Source: an uncultured Gemmatimonadota bacterium (GTDB lineage: Bacteria > Gemmatimonadota > Gemmatimonadetes > Gemmatimonadales > GWC2-71-9). Taken from it: a stretch of 13,909 nucleotides of DNA. The stretch covers positions 1 through 13,909 of the forward strand of contig CAMLLJ010000052.1 in the NCBI GenBank assembly GCA_946480845.1. The letters run 5' to 3'. This document shows, piece after piece, positions 7,041-13,825 of this stretch; positions within the stretch are counted from its first letter, which is position 1, and each line of letters opens with the position of its first letter. A model generated the notes under the pieces. That model did not search any database. It saw nothing but the letters and a program-made list of their open reading frames with translations, and was not told the DNA's origin. A program made the position numbers and the translations under genes.

Positions 7041-7847
7041 TCAGCGGAAGAAGCTGATCTCTCCTGAACCGCCACGATACAGTGGGCCGACCCATCGGAT
7101 CGGTGAGGCCTGAAGCACGCGGGCGAGGTCGGTCTTGCCTGACACGCTCACCGAGCCGACCATGCGGAGCGCCTCGGTGGGCTGGAACGCCCGCTGTCCG
7201 GTCCAGACGCTCTCCTCGGTTCCGCGCAGGCGCCAGCGCTCAGTGCCGGGCCCCACCGACAGTGTCGAGTCGGGCGCGAACGAGCCGCTCCAGACGATCG
7301 TCGTCGAACGGTCGATCACCACCCTGAGCTCGTCCATGGTCGACTCGGGAACCTTGCCGGCCGTGGAGCGGACAAGGGTGACCTTGAGGCCCGGCCGCGA
7401 GAGCTGGCGGGCAAGGTCGAAGCTCGACGCCATCACGTCGGCCGGTACGGGCTCGTCCTCGCTCCGGGCCGACAGGCGCCAGACGGCGACCACCTGCGGC
7501 TTGTCGTCGTCGTGCTGGACCCGGTTCCCCCGGCGGGTGGAGCCGAAGTGGTAGGTGCAGATCGCCGACGGCGTCCAGCCGGCAAAGTCCGCCGACTCGG
7601 CCGCGGCGTGGCGCAGGGAGGCGTCCACGTTGACGGCCTCCGAGAGCGGCACCAGGTCGGCCTTCCGGAACGGCGTGCGGTTCACCAGCGCGGGATCGAG
7701 CAGGAAATGCACGCAGAAACCCGCCTGAAGTCCTTCCAGCCCCCAGGTCACCCGCGGCGCGCCCTGCGCGGCGGCTGGGGCCGCCATCAGGAGGCTCGCC
7801 GCGGCCGCGAGGGCGAGCCCCCTTCCCTTCCAGGCCGGATCAGCCAC
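7041..7847 (-). CDS. Secreted protein of unknown function
   Basis: I do not recognise this 268-residue protein. It begins MADPAWKGRGLALAAAASLL and runs into a typical signal peptide with a likely cleavage after APAAAQ (about residue 28), so it should be exported. The mature part looks globular and beta-rich, with two Cys (GFCVHFLLDP and AICTYHFGS) that might form a disulfide, a middle region ending STAGKVPESTMDELRVVIDR, and a C-terminal strand-rich half (TERWRLRGTEESVW, SGEISFF at the end). Two adjacent GTG codons (7850 and 7847) could start it; 7847 is preferred because GGAGG is six bases before it. It overlaps the end of the peroxiredoxin gene by 8 bp and closes the ispG-led block, so a role in the envelope alongside the exported redox proteins is possible but unproven. 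Confidence 0.75.
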   Translation of the reverse strand: MADPAWKGRGLALAAAASLLMAAPAAAQGAPRVTWGLEGLQAGFCVHFLLDPALVNRTPFRKADLVPLSEAVNVDASLRHAAAESADFAGWTPSAICTYHFGSTRRGNRVQHDDDKPQVVAVWRLSARSEDEPVPADVMASSFDLARQLSRPGLKVTLVRSTAGKVPESTMDELRVVIDRSTTIVWSGSFAPDSTLSVGPGTERWRLRGTEESVWTGQRAFQPTEALRMVGSVSVSGKTDLARVLQASPIRWVGPLYRGGSGEISFFR

Positions 7848-8421
7848 CACGCGCCTCCCGGACCGCCTTCTGGAGGGCATCGTAGGCCCGCGGGTCGAGC
7901 GCCCCGAAGCGCATGTCGCGGTAGGTGATGGTCCCCGACGGATCGATGACGTAGACGGTGCGCCGGGCACGGGTGTCGCCCTTGCTGCCGTAGGTCCGGG
8001 CGACCCGCTGCGAGGGATCGCTCAGGAGCTTGAACGGCGCCCCCAGGCTGGCCGCGAACCGGCGGTGAGTCTCGAGCGAATCGGTGCTGATGCCGACCAC
8101 TTCCACGCCCTCGCCGAAGAGCTCGTCGTACCGGTCGGTGAATGCCTTGAGCTCGGCGGTGCATCCGCTGGTGAAGTCCGCGGGATAGAACGCCAGCACG
8201 ACCGTCCTGCCACGCGCATTCTTGAGCACGAAGTCGTCCGCCACGCTCCCGATCGAGTCCTTCGTGGCCCAGGGGAGGCGGAAGTCCGGTGCCTTGGCCC
8301 CGGGCTCCGGCCCCGACACCACCACCGCCGTCGGCGGGCCCTTCTGCGCCTGGGCCGAGAGGGGCGTGGCGACCGCCGCGAACAGCGCCGCGGCGCCCAT
8401 CAGCCGATAGTGGATCCTCAT
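7840..8421 (-). CDS. Exported peroxiredoxin (BCP/AhpC-type, 1-Cys)
   Basis: A thiol peroxidase expected to reduce hydrogen peroxide or organic hydroperoxides outside the cytoplasm. The 193-residue protein has a signal peptide (MRIHYRLMGAAALFAAVATP, cleavage after about LSAQAQ). The thioredoxin-fold domain starts at GAKAPDFRLP (about 41-50). The active site PADFTSGCTAE gives peroxidatic Cys87, with Thr84 and Pro80 of the PxxxTxxC motif, and the conserved Arg is in RRTVYVIDPSG (about 153). Unlike classical BCP it has no Cys five residues further on and no other Cys in the mature chain, so it should work as a 1-Cys enzyme using an external reductant. The TlpA-like protein encoded one base upstream is an obvious candidate. 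ATG at 8421 has GGAAGGA before it. Most peroxiredoxins are cytoplasmic, so the signal peptide is notable. Confidence 0.92.
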   Translation of the reverse strand: MRIHYRLMGAAALFAAVATPLSAQAQKGPPTAVVVSGPEPGAKAPDFRLPWATKDSIGSVADDFVLKNARGRTVVLAFYPADFTSGCTAELKAFTDRYDELFGEGVEVVGISTDSLETHRRFAASLGAPFKLLSDPSQRVARTYGSKGDTRARRTVYVIDPSGTITYRDMRFGALDPRAYDALQKAVREARGG

Positions 8422-8422
8422 C

Positions 8423-8977
8423 TCATTCCTTCCCGTTCGTGGGTGATGTGCGCCCCGTGACCGCGAGGAGCGCGGGTTCGAGATTCTGCGTGCCGCCGGC
8501 ACCGGTGTAGACGATGCGCCCGCTGCGGTCCGCGATCACGATGAACGACGTAGCCGGCGGGTCGTACGCCCGCGCCCCCTCGCCCGCTTCGTCGTAGAGC
8601 GTGAGGAATGGCGGCGCGTGCTCCTGCACGTACGCGGCGACTCCCTCGCGGGTCTCGCTGATCGTGACGTTGATGCCGATGAATTCCACCTCGCCGCCGA
8701 AACGCTCGTGCATGGCGGTGAGCCGCGGCATCATGGCCTGGCAGGACGTGCACCAGGTGGCCCAGAACTCGATGAGCACCGGCTTCTTCCCGATGTAGCG
8801 GCCCAGGTCCACGGGCGTTCCGTCGAGCGCCGGCACGGTGACGGCCGGCGCCGCACTGCCCACCGCGATCCCCTCGTCCTGTGCGGCGGCCCGGCCTGCC
8901 GAGGCCGCCAGCAGGACGCAGGCGACGAGGACCCGAGTGTAGGACGCCTGGCGCGCCACCGGGTGCACCGTCGTCAT
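8423..8977 (-). CDS. Exported TlpA/ResA-like thioredoxin
   Basis: A thiol-disulfide oxidoreductase of the TlpA/ResA type, 184 residues. A signal peptide or membrane anchor spans about residues 13-32 (hydrophobic core [14 protein letters not shown], possible cleavage near AAAQ). The thioredoxin domain begins at [20 protein letters not shown]. The active site [14 protein letters not shown] has the WCxxC pair C76/C79, and the cis-proline loop is in [11 protein letters not shown]. Cys20 lies inside the hydrophobic core (LVAC), which fits a lipobox poorly because hydrophobic sequence continues after it. ATG at 8977 overlaps the ispG stop as ATGA; the ribosome-binding site is weak, so translation is probably coupled. 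It likely keeps envelope cysteines reduced, and may serve the peroxiredoxin that follows one base later. Cytochrome c maturation is an alternative role, but no ccm genes are nearby. Confidence 0.92.
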   Translation of the reverse strand: MTTVHPVARQASYTRVLVACVLLAASAGRAAAQDEGIAVGSAAPAVTVPALDGTPVDLGRYIGKKPVLIEFWATWCTSCQAMMPRLTAMHERFGGEVEFIGINVTISETREGVAAYVQEHAPPFLTLYDEAGEGARAYDPPATSFIVIADRSGRIVYTGAGGTQNLEPALLAVTGRTSPTNGKE

Positions 8978-10239
8978 CGTGCGGCCGGCTCGGCCGGACT
9001 TGCGCCCGGCAGCGCCGGATCGGCGCGCACCCCGTAATGCGATGCGACGTAGTCCTCGAGGATGGCGAGGAACTCGGGCACGATCCGGTCTCCCTTGAGG
9101 GTGACCAGCAGCCGGCCGTCGGCGTATACCGGGGCTTTCGGGTCCTCGAAGGTGCCCGGGAGCGAGATGCCGATGTCGGCGTGCTTCGATTCCCCCGGCC
9201 CGTTCACGATGCAGCCCATCACCGCCACCTTCATCTCCGCCACGCCGGGCCGCTCCTCGCGCCAGATGGGCATCTTCTGCTGGAGGTACTCCTGGATGTC
9301 CATCGCCATCTGCTGGAAGAAAGTGCTGGTGGTGCGCCCGCACCCCGGGCAGCTGGTGACCTGCGGCGTGAAGCTGCGGAGGCCCATGCTCTGCAGGATC
9401 TGCTGCGCCACCCGCACCTCCTCGGTCCGGTCGCCGCCAGGCGCCGGGGTGAGCGAGACGCGGATGGTGTCACCGATGCCCTCCTGGAGCAGGACCGCGA
9501 GCCCGGCGGTGCTGGCCACGATGCCCTTGGCGCCGAGGCCCGCCTCGGTGAGGCCGAGATGGAGCGGGTAGTCGCAGCGCGCGGCGAGCATGCGATAGAC
9601 CTCGATCAGGTCCTGCACGCCCGACACCTTGGCGCTCAGCACGATCCGGTCGTGCTCCATCCCCGCGCGCTCCGCGAACGCCGCGCTCTGGAGGGCGCTC
9701 TCCACCATCGCCCGCATGGTGACGTCGCGGGCGTTCATCGGCTGGGCCGAGCGCGCGTTGGCGTCCATCATCGCGGTGAGCAGCTGCTGGTCGAGCGAGC
9801 CCCAGTTGACGCCGATGCGCACCGGCTTGTCGTGCGCCAGCGCCACGTCCACAATGGCCCGGAAGTGCTCGTCCTGCCGCTTGCCTCCGACGTTGCCCGG
9901 ATTGATCCGGTACTTGGAGAGCGCCCGGGCGCACTCGGGATACCGGGTCAGCAGCAGGTGGCCGTTGTAGTGGAAGTCACCCACGATCGGCACGCTGAGG
10001 CCCGCCCGCTCCACCGCATCGACGATCGCCGGGACCGCCTGGGCGGCCGACTCGTTGTTGACGGTGACCCGGACCAGCTCGCTCCCGGCGCGCGCAAGCG
10101 CCACGACCTGCCGCGCCGTGTGGACCACATCGGCCGTGTCGGTGTTGGTCATCGACTGGACGACGACGGGGTGTCCCGAGCCGACGGGGACGCCCCCGAT
10201 CCGGGCGGTGACGGTGCGGCGGCGGGGGATGGCTGGCAT
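8974..10239 (-). CDS. ispG: 4-hydroxy-3-methylbut-2-enyl-diphosphate synthase (IspG/GcpE)
   Basis: Reductively converts the cyclic diphosphate MEcPP to HMBPP in the MEP isoprenoid pathway, using a [4Fe-4S] cluster. The 421-residue protein has the N-terminal barrel ([14 protein letters not shown] at 25-38, [10 protein letters not shown] at 111-120, IGVNWGSLD at 142-150, [12 protein letters not shown] at 228-239) and the C-terminal cluster domain. The three cluster cysteines are C297 and C300 in TSCPGCGRT and C343 in [10 protein letters not shown], and the catalytic Glu350 follows in NGPGES. Length is slightly above the common 360-400, with an Ala/Pro-rich tail. ATG at 10239 has no Shine-Dalgarno sequence; a -10-like TATATT sits six bases before it, suggesting a leaderless message. 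It overlaps the TlpA-like gene by 4 bp, and the following envelope redox genes are probably co-transcribed. Confidence 0.96.
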   Translation of the reverse strand: MPAIPRRRTVTARIGGVPVGSGHPVVVQSMTNTDTADVVHTARQVVALARAGSELVRVTVNNESAAQAVPAIVDAVERAGLSVPIVGDFHYNGHLLLTRYPECARALSKYRINPGNVGGKRQDEHFRAIVDVALAHDKPVRIGVNWGSLDQQLLTAMMDANARSAQPMNARDVTMRAMVESALQSAAFAERAGMEHDRIVLSAKVSGVQDLIEVYRMLAARCDYPLHLGLTEAGLGAKGIVASTAGLAVLLQEGIGDTIRVSLTPAPGGDRTEEVRVAQQILQSMGLRSFTPQVTSCPGCGRTTSTFFQQMAMDIQEYLQQKMPIWREERPGVAEMKVAVMGCIVNGPGESKHADIGISLPGTFEDPKAPVYADGRLLVTLKGDRIVPEFLAILEDYVASHYGVRADPALPGASPAEPAAR

Positions 10240-10245
10240 TGAGGA

Positions 10246-10251
10246 AATATA
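10246..10251 (-). promoter_or_regulatory. -10 element for a leaderless ispG transcript
   Basis: The minus strand reads TATATT (10251-10246), then six bases (TCCTCA), then the ispG ATG. With the usual -12 to -7 placement of the hexamer, +1 falls on the A of the ATG. There is no Shine-Dalgarno sequence upstream and no clear TTGACA-like -35 at 16-18 bases. The element sits in the 43-bp gap after the aldo/keto reductase gene. Confidence 0.5.
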
Positions 10252-10282
10252 GACGGCGGAGCGGTGGAATGGCGGCAGGGCG

Positions 10283-11164
10283 TCAGGCGGTGGAGAAGGT
10301 CGCGTCGTCGATGGCGCGCAGGTCGTCGGGGCTGAGGTGGAGCATCGAGGCGCTGGTGCTGTCGCGGACGTGTTCGGGGGTGCGGGCGCTCGGGATCGGG
10401 ATCACCTGGGAGCCCTGGGCCAGTACCCAGGCGATGACCACGGCGTGGGGCGACGCGCCCGTGCGCGCGGCGATGGCGCTCACGACGGGATGCATGGGCA
10501 GCTTCCGGTTGAGCCGCCCGCCGCCCACCGGGCTGTAGGCGAGGAAGCCGATCCGCTGGCGCATGCAATGCGCGACGACGCCGTTGTCGAGCGACTCGCG
10601 GAAGAAGGGATTCAGCCGGTTCTGGACGGTGGTAATGGGGACGATGCGGGCAGCGGTCTCGACCTGCGCCACGCTCACGTTGGACAGCCCGACCCGCACC
10701 ACCTTGCCCTCCTCGAGCAGCCGCGCCAGCGCGCCGACCGACTCCTCGAACGGAACGCGGGGATCCGGGGCATGGAGCTGGTAGAGGTCGATCTCCTCCA
10801 CGCCGAGCGCCCGGAGCGAGCGCTCGCAGGCGGCGCGCAGGTGGGCGGGCCGCCCGTCCCGCTCCCAGCGGCCGCCCGGCCGGGTGGAACCGCCCTTGGT
10901 CGCCACGATGACCGAATCGCCCGGGCCGCGCCATTCGCGCAGCGCCCGGGCGACGAGCCGTTCATTGTGGCCGATCTCGTGGTCGCCGAGGGAGTATGCG
11001 TCGGCGGTATCGACGAGGGTGATGCCGGTGTCGAGCGCCGCGTGCAGGGTGCGGACTGCCTGCGCCTCGTCGGGGCGGTCCTCGATCGACAGGTGCATCG
11101 CGCCATAGCCGATCGCCGAGACGCCCGGGCCATCCGGCCCGAGCGCCCGCACCGCAATGGTCAA
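10283..11164 (-). CDS. Aldo/keto reductase
   Basis: An NADPH-type oxidoreductase of the aldo/keto reductase superfamily, 293 residues, cytoplasmic. The catalytic tetrad is visible: Asp52 and Tyr57 in [10 protein letters not shown], Lys90 in [10 protein letters not shown] and His131 in LYQLHAPDP. Other family landmarks are the N-terminal [13 protein letters not shown]-like [21 protein letters not shown] and the cofactor-binding [16 protein letters not shown] near the end. The substrate cannot be predicted. The start is TTG at 11164, which overlaps the stop of the upstream 88-residue protein as TTGA; no Shine-Dalgarno sequence is seen, so it likely depends on reinitiation. The next ATG in frame (about 22 codons later) would remove the first beta strand, so the TTG start is preferred. 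It ends 43 bp before ispG. Confidence 0.92.
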   Translation of the reverse strand: MTIAVRALGPDGPGVSAIGYGAMHLSIEDRPDEAQAVRTLHAALDTGITLVDTADAYSLGDHEIGHNERLVARALREWRGPGDSVIVATKGGSTRPGGRWERDGRPAHLRAACERSLRALGVEEIDLYQLHAPDPRVPFEESVGALARLLEEGKVVRVGLSNVSVAQVETAARIVPITTVQNRLNPFFRESLDNGVVAHCMRQRIGFLAYSPVGGGRLNRKLPMHPVVSAIAARTGASPHAVVIAWVLAQGSQVIPIPSARTPEHVRDSTSASMLHLSPDDLRAIDDATFSTA

Positions 11165-11427
11165 GCGAGCCCGAGCTGCTTGGTGAGCCGGTCGAAGTCC
11201 GCCGCGTCGATTCCCGTGCCGCGGAGCGGCGAGAGCACCGCCATGATCTCGGCGCGGGAGCCGTCGATGCGCCGGTCGCGCAGCTCGCCGATCATCCGGG
11301 CGAAGCGGTGCTCGTACTCGTCGTGATCGAGCTCCCCGGCGGCGCGCTGCTTGCGGAGCTTGAGGAGCTCCTCGGCGACGCGGGCGGGGCTGATGGGCTT
11401 GAGGGTGCCACCCTGGGGGTCTGACAT
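11161..11427 (-). CDS. Small charged protein, SHOCT-like helix pair
   Basis: An 88-residue soluble protein of unknown function. After a short polar start (MSDPQGGTLKPISPARVAEEL), residues 18-53 form two charged helices: LLKLRKQRAAGELDHDEYEH recalls the SHOCT-type pattern (L..L...GE.DEEEYE...), seen in short bacterial oligomerisation segments. The C-terminal part ([16 protein letters not shown]) is another helix. No Cys and no membrane segment. ATG at 11427 has GGAG eight or so bases upstream; an upstream in-frame ATG lacks one. It overlaps the aldo/keto reductase start by 4 bp. SHOCT resemblance is by pattern only. Confidence 0.7.
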   Translation of the reverse strand: MSDPQGGTLKPISPARVAEELLKLRKQRAAGELDHDEYEHRFARMIGELRDRRIDGSRAEIMAVLSPLRGTGIDAADFDRLTKQLGLA

Positions 11428-11458
11428 GGGACGTCTCCGGTTGAGCGCGGTGCGCGAG

Positions 11459-11503
11459 GCCGGCACTCCGCCGGCGTGTCCCAAGTCTGCCCGCGAGGCG
11501 GGC
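11459..11503. other. Two adjacent GC hairpins between small genes
   Basis: Hairpin one: GCCGGC (11459-11464) and GCCGGC (11470-11475) with a 5-base loop. Hairpin two: GCCCGC (11489-11494) and GCGGGC (11498-11503) with a 3-base loop. They fill the 87-bp gap between the 90- and 88-residue genes. On the minus strand neither is followed by a T-run, so they may stabilise or attenuate the message rather than terminate it. Confidence 0.35.
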
Positions 11504-11514
11504 GGTCCGTCAAC

Positions 11515-11787
11515 TCAGGCGGAAATGGCGCGGCGGGGTTCGCAGGGGTTCTCGTCGCTCACGCGGGTGCGGAGGTCCGAGGTGTCGCCCCGGCTCCAGC
11601 CGCCGCGGAACTCGAAGTGGCCCTCGTCAAGCAGCCGGTCCCCCAGCCGCACGGTCCCCGTGAGCTGGAGGTGCCAGAAGAGCATGCGCGCGCCCACCTC
11701 GGCGGCGGGAATCCAGGTGGCCGCGGCGACTGGCGGGTAGAGATGGGCGAATTCGGGGCGGAGGCGCGCTTCACGGATCGTGTCCAT
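11515..11787 (-). CDS. Small protein of unknown function
   Basis: A 90-residue protein that I do not recognise. It starts MDTIREARLRPEFAHLYPPV, then AATWIPAAEVGARMLFWHLQ, a beta-like stretch (LTGTVRLGDRLLDEGHFEFRGG) and a polar tail with a single Cys. No signal peptide or transmembrane helix stands out. ATG at 11787 has a strong AGGAG seven bases upstream, the best ribosome-binding site in this block, which argues that it is a real gene. An extended -10 promoter candidate lies about 75 bases upstream. The aromatic/hydrophobic core suggests a small folded domain. Confidence 0.68.
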   Translation of the reverse strand: MDTIREARLRPEFAHLYPPVAAATWIPAAEVGARMLFWHLQLTGTVRLGDRLLDEGHFEFRGGWSRGDTSDLRTRVSDENPCEPRRAISA

Positions 11788-11861
11788 CGACTCTCCTGGA
11801 CCGCGGGCTGGAGCTGCCGTCGAATGTCGCGCAGATCGGGACGATGGGGCGTTCACCTGCG

Positions 11862-11891
11862 ATACTACCAGTAAAATGGCGGGCCCCGCAA
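11862..11891 (-). promoter_or_regulatory. Extended -10 promoter candidate for the small-gene block
   Basis: The minus strand carries TTGCGG (11891-11886), an 18-base spacer and TAGTAT (11867-11862) preceded by TGG, making an extended -10. Transcription would start near 11855, about 68 bases before the ATG at 11787. A short GC palindrome (11879-11889) followed by TTTT overlaps the spacer and could also act as a weak terminator for the FRG gene. Confidence 0.4.
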
Positions 11892-11894
11892 GGG

Positions 11895-12707
11895 TCACCC
11901 GTCCGGCCCCGAACTCGCGTAGTACCTGCCCAATTCTCGTGCCACGCCGTCGAGGTCCGGAAAGAGCCGGCGCTCGTCCACGGCGCAGATGTCGAGCTGG
12001 TCGCGGATGAGGTTCACCGCCCCCGCCGGGATCACGATCTCGGTCAGCGCCTCCGAGAGGTCGTGCTCGGCCAGGAAGGCCGCGAAGGGCCGGTCCCGGT
12101 TCGAGCAGATGGTGAACGCGGCCGACTGCGCGGAGATGCGCCCGGAGACGGCGGGCGGCTCGATCATCGCGGCGAACCCGTCCTCCGCCTGGTCCGCCCG
12201 CTCGAAGAATTCCCAGAGCGACGGCGTGCCGCGCTTGCGGAGTGTGCGGGCCAGGTCCTCGACCAGGAATGCGACGGGCCGGAGCCCGAACCGCTCGTGC
12301 ATCCGGCGCCAGTCGAGGCGCCAGATGACGCGATCGCAACCGCGCGGCTCGCCCAGGGTGGCGAAGTGGGCGGCGACCAGCGGCGAATGGGTCCAGTCGA
12401 GCAGTCGGGTCGGCAGCCCATGGTGCTGGGCCGTGAACAGCAGCTCCCATTCGTCCCCGGTGCCCACGTGCGGCCGGGCGTAGCGCATGAAGTTGCGGAG
12501 GATGTGCTCCTCGAGGTGTGCCTTGCTGTGCGGCGGATCGATGCCGCCGAGCCGGTCGAGCGTGGTGAGCAGCGAGCGCGGGCCGCGCACTGCGCCCCGG
12601 AACACCGCGTAGCTGCGCCGCCGGCCGCTCGACGGTTCCGGCTCCCGCGGAGTCACCTGCTCGATCAGCTCGGGCAGGCTCCTGACCGTAGCCTGGGGTC
12701 CGGCCAT
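11895..12707 (-). CDS. FRG-domain protein
   Basis: A 270-residue soluble protein containing an FRG domain, named for its Phe-Arg-Gly motif, seen here as YAVFRGAVRG (FRG at 36-38). The second conserved block FTAQHHGLPTRLLDWTHSPL (91-110), followed by VAAHFATLGE, is also present, as is the later RISAQSAAFTICSN region (190-203). The domain's molecular activity is not established; it occurs widely and often in accessory regions, which makes a link to stress or defence possible but not shown. ATG at 12707 lies one base after the stop of the RidA-like gene (TAG G ATG), with a weak ribosome-binding site, so expression probably depends on the upstream gene. Open sequence upstream of this ATG is a shadow of that gene. 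Confidence 0.85.
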   Translation of the reverse strand: MAGPQATVRSLPELIEQVTPREPEPSSGRRRSYAVFRGAVRGPRSLLTTLDRLGGIDPPHSKAHLEEHILRNFMRYARPHVGTGDEWELLFTAQHHGLPTRLLDWTHSPLVAAHFATLGEPRGCDRVIWRLDWRRMHERFGLRPVAFLVEDLARTLRKRGTPSLWEFFERADQAEDGFAAMIEPPAVSGRISAQSAAFTICSNRDRPFAAFLAEHDLSEALTEIVIPAGAVNLIRDQLDICAVDERRLFPDLDGVARELGRYYASSGPDG

Positions 12708-12708
12708 C

Positions 12709-13254
12709 CTAGCGGGAGCCCACCCGTTCCCGGTCCGCGAACTCGCCCCGGAGCACTGCGATGCCATCGACCGCCACCAGCAGCCCGGGGACCGGCAGCG
12801 ACTCCACGCCGACGATGGTGATCGCCGGCGCCGGCTGTTCCACGAAGACATCGGCGCTCACGTCGCGGATCGCCTGCGCCGACTCCGGCCCGAGCCCGGC
12901 CACGTAGACGGTGAGCTTGACCACGTCGCCGGGAAGTCCCCGCGCCGCGCGGACCAGGCGGAGCAGGTTGTCGAGGCTCTGCCGCGCCTGCAGCCGCAGG
13001 TCGCCCGGCCCCACGATGCGCGCGGCACTGTCGAGCGCCACCTGGCCCGAGAGGTAGAGCGTGAGGCCCACCTTTACCGCAGAGCTGAAGCCGGCCACCT
13101 CGGGCACGGAGTCCGACACGACGGCGGTGGCGCGCGGCAGGAGCGGCGCGGCGCCGGGGCCCCGCGCCGACGACCCGGCGGTCGTCTGCATGCAGGCGGA
13201 GAGCAGCAGGGCGGCTGTGGCGGCAAGCGGCAAGCGGAAGGAAGCCAGGGTCAT
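12709..13254 (-). CDS. RidA-family lipoprotein lacking the key arginine
   Basis: A 181-residue protein with a lipoprotein signal peptide (MTLASFRLPLAATAALLLSA, lipobox LLSAC, lipidated Cys21) and then, from about 48, a YjgF/YER057c/UK114 (RidA) domain: LTLYLSGQVALDSAARIVG, LQARQSLDNLLRLVRAARG, VVKLTVYVAGL and a C-terminal strand. RidA proteins normally hydrolyse reactive enamine/imine intermediates in the cytoplasm, using an Arg in the motif PARxTVGV. Here the aligned stretch reads PAPAITIVGV with Ile145 in the Arg place, and the usual terminal VEIEAIA reads VAVDGIA. The enzyme is therefore probably not a classical deaminase; a ligand-binding envelope role is inference. ATG at 13254 is chosen because it gives the lipoprotein signal; its ribosome-binding site is weak. 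One base separates it from the FRG gene. Confidence 0.88.
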   Translation of the reverse strand: MTLASFRLPLAATAALLLSACMQTTAGSSARGPGAAPLLPRATAVVSDSVPEVAGFSSAVKVGLTLYLSGQVALDSAARIVGPGDLRLQARQSLDNLLRLVRAARGLPGDVVKLTVYVAGLGPESAQAIRDVSADVFVEQPAPAITIVGVESLPVPGLLVAVDGIAVLRGEFADRERVGSR

Positions 13255-13285
13255 TCTCGAGTCCGTCCAATGGGTGTCGGGAAGG

Positions 13286-13798
13286 TCACATGTACCGCGC
13301 CGTCGCCATGGCGAGCGCGGCGCCGAGCAGCAGGACGATGTTGATGGCCCCGGCGGTGGCGGCGCGCCGCTGCAGCGTCGCCCGCTCTGCGGCCCGGGCC
13401 GCCTGCTCTTCCGGGGTCCCCGGCGCAGGCATCGCGGCGAGCCGGCCCATGCGCATGCCGATCGGCCGGGCCACCGCCATCCCGAACACGAAGGCGGCGA
13501 GGGCGAACGTCCCACCCCATGCGAACACCCGGCCGGACGGAGACGCGAAGTACTCCGCCGAGAACCCGGCCGACGCGATCTGCATCAGGCGGACCCCGGA
13601 GAGGATCGTGAGCACCGCAACCGACGGCAGCACGAGGAAGAGCCGCCGCCGCTGCAGTGCGCCCATCACCTGCCCCGCCGACGGGCCTGCCGAGGCGAGT
13701 GCCGGCATGAGGTAGAACGCCGAGAAGAGCGCGCTGCCCACCCAGAAGATGCCGCCGAGAACGTGCACCGTGCGCAGGATGATCATCTCTGCTTGCAT
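13286..13798 (-). CDS. Four-helix integral membrane protein
   Basis: A 170-residue membrane protein with four hydrophobic helices: about 5-31 (RTVHVLGGIFWVGSALFSAF), 53-74 (containing VLPSVAVLTILSGVRLM), 90-112 (FAWGGTFALAAFVFGMAVA) and 147-166 (INIVLLLGAALAMA). Between helices 3 and 4 is a long charged cytoplasmic-type loop (GTPEEQAARAAERATLQRR). The His in helix 1 and the WVG motif resemble CopD-like and DUF2269-like proteins, but I cannot assign a family. Start is ambiguous: ATG 13798 (MQAEMIILR) or ATG 13786 (MIILRTVHV). Upstream, a 17-bp duplication makes a second ribosome-binding site and start. It is followed 31 bases later by the RidA-like lipoprotein gene. Confidence 0.8.
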   Translation of the reverse strand: MQAEMIILRTVHVLGGIFWVGSALFSAFYLMPALASAGPSAGQVMGALQRRRLFLVLPSVAVLTILSGVRLMQIASAGFSAEYFASPSGRVFAWGGTFALAAFVFGMAVARPIGMRMGRLAAMPAPGTPEEQAARAAERATLQRRAATAGAINIVLLLGAALAMATARYM

Positions 13799-13815
13799 CG
13801 AGTCACCTCTTGCAT
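13783..13815 (-). other. Upstream mini-ORF (10 codons) at the membrane-protein start
   Basis: Starting at the duplicated ATG 13815, with AGGTGA just before it, an out-of-frame reading of ten codons (MQEVTRCKQR) stops at TGA 13785-13783. That stop overlaps the fifth codon (ATG 13786-13784) of the membrane-protein gene as ATGA. It would let ribosomes reinitiate on MIILRTVHV. Whether it is translated cannot be told from sequence. Confidence 0.3.
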
Positions 13816-13825
13816 CGAGTCACCT
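13792..13825. repeat. Perfect 17-bp tandem duplication over a start region
   Basis: CTTGCATCGAGTCACCT occurs twice without a gap (13792-13808 and 13809-13825). On the minus strand each copy carries AGGTGA, five bases (CTCG region) and ATG, so both the ribosome-binding site and the start codon are duplicated. The upstream copy also contains the TGA (13822-13820) that ends the preceding partial gene. Confidence 0.9.

Noticed and set aside
8877..8923. Lipobox (LVAC) in the TlpA-like protein
   Set aside because: The Cys is in the middle of the hydrophobic core, with more hydrophobic sequence after it, which suits ordinary signal-peptide cleavage or an anchor better.
11508..11513. TTGACG (-35-like) before the 88-residue gene
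   Set aside because: No acceptable -10 at 16-19 bases; it overlaps the preceding gene's end and a GC hairpin.
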